Positions 63,894 to 64,000 of a DNA stretch of 64,000 bases are shown here, in pieces. The stretch's first letter is position 1; the number at the start of each line of letters is the position of its first letter. Position numbers and translations under genes: made by a program. The stretch comes from Pseudoalteromonas rubra (lineage in GTDB: Bacteria > Pseudomonadota > Gammaproteobacteria > Enterobacterales > Alteromonadaceae), in the NCBI RefSeq assembly GCF_000238295.3, contig NZ_AHCD03000035.1, positions 434,001 to 498,000 on the forward strand, written 5' to 3'. The notes under the pieces were generated by a model. It was not told where the DNA came from, did no database searches, and worked only from the letters and a program-made list of their open reading frames with translations.

Positions 63894-64000
63894 GCTCACT
63901 CCCCAGGGTTAATTCGTCCACGAGTCCCAAATGCACTTGGTGATCTGCCAGGCTGGTGATTAACTCCTGGCGATTTGAGCAAAGCACCAGTGTCGTTCCT
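63865..64000 (-). CDS. C-terminal end of an ABC-transporter ATPase (partial, window edge)
   Basis: The only long open frame at the edge reads TTLVLCSNRQELITSLADHQVHL, like the strand and helix after Walker B of an MlaF-type ATPase, and continues to a stop at 63865, overlapping the MCE start by about 30 bases. Its position upstream of an MCE gene supports the call. Only about 44 codons are visible; another frame ending at a TGA just before the MCE ATG is possible. Confidence 0.45.
   Translation of the reverse strand, partial: GTTLVLCSNRQELITSLADHQVHLGLVDELTLGSEHAAQAQKCQ

Overview
The window looks like a chromosomal segment of a marine gammaproteobacterium of the Alteromonadales, most probably Pseudoalteromonas. 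This rests on the flavour of the housekeeping proteins (RND pump, long AcnB-type aconitase, TonB-dependent receptor, RimK cluster, beta-propeller hybrid kinase), on moderate GC in the flanks, and on AT-rich accessory DNA in the middle. The species assignment is an inference from memory of such proteins, not from a search.

Layout. 1-10.8 kb is ordinary chromosome: the 3' part of an RND efflux permease, an acyl-CoA ligase, a flavin amine oxidase broken in a poly-G tract, and a large two-component hybrid sensor. 10.87-16.46 kb is an AT-rich block of small accessory genes (a HEPN-like protein, a formylglycine-enzyme-like lipoprotein, an ankyrin protein, membrane and lipoproteins). It is flanked by two copies of the 3' end of a berberine-bridge-like FAD oxidase gene, the right one belonging to the intact gene at 16.46-18.18 kb. 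18.2-25.6 kb carries small minus-strand genes (immunity-sized protein, ADP-ribosylglycohydrolase, DUF3291, serine hydrolase, ankyrin lipoprotein). Several are followed directly by TAACAA-type ends, and one well-formed attC-like palindrome lies at 25495-25597, so this looks like a run of integron cassettes without a visible integrase.

21.8-37.2 kb is the most unusual part. About 25 copies or half-copies of an inverted-repeat element with ends CAGACACCCATTC / GAATGGGTGTCTG surround a REP-associated HUH transposase gene (23445-24416). The elements sit next to, or inside, attC-like sequences. They cut genes short, are themselves split by IS1111-type elements at a fixed position, and bound two tandem amplifications: 2,822 bp x 2 plus a deleted third copy, and 1,050 bp x 2. 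A complete IS903-like element with a 9-bp target duplication is nested in the third copy.

37.2-64 kb returns to chromosome. It begins with an OLD-like ATPase/TOPRIM gene, then AcnB. Next comes a two-gene operon of a FeeM/autoinducer-synthase-like acyltransferase and an E1-nitroreductase fusion. It continues with a zinc-protease/RimK/aspartoacylase operon, a TonB-dependent receptor, an FlhE-like secreted protein, an M24 peptidase, lipoproteins, and a TonB-C-domain lipoprotein. A divergent FHA/winged-helix and Ser/Thr kinase pair follows, and the window ends in an MCE (MlaD-type) transport operon. No rRNA, tRNA, CRISPR array or prophage module was seen.
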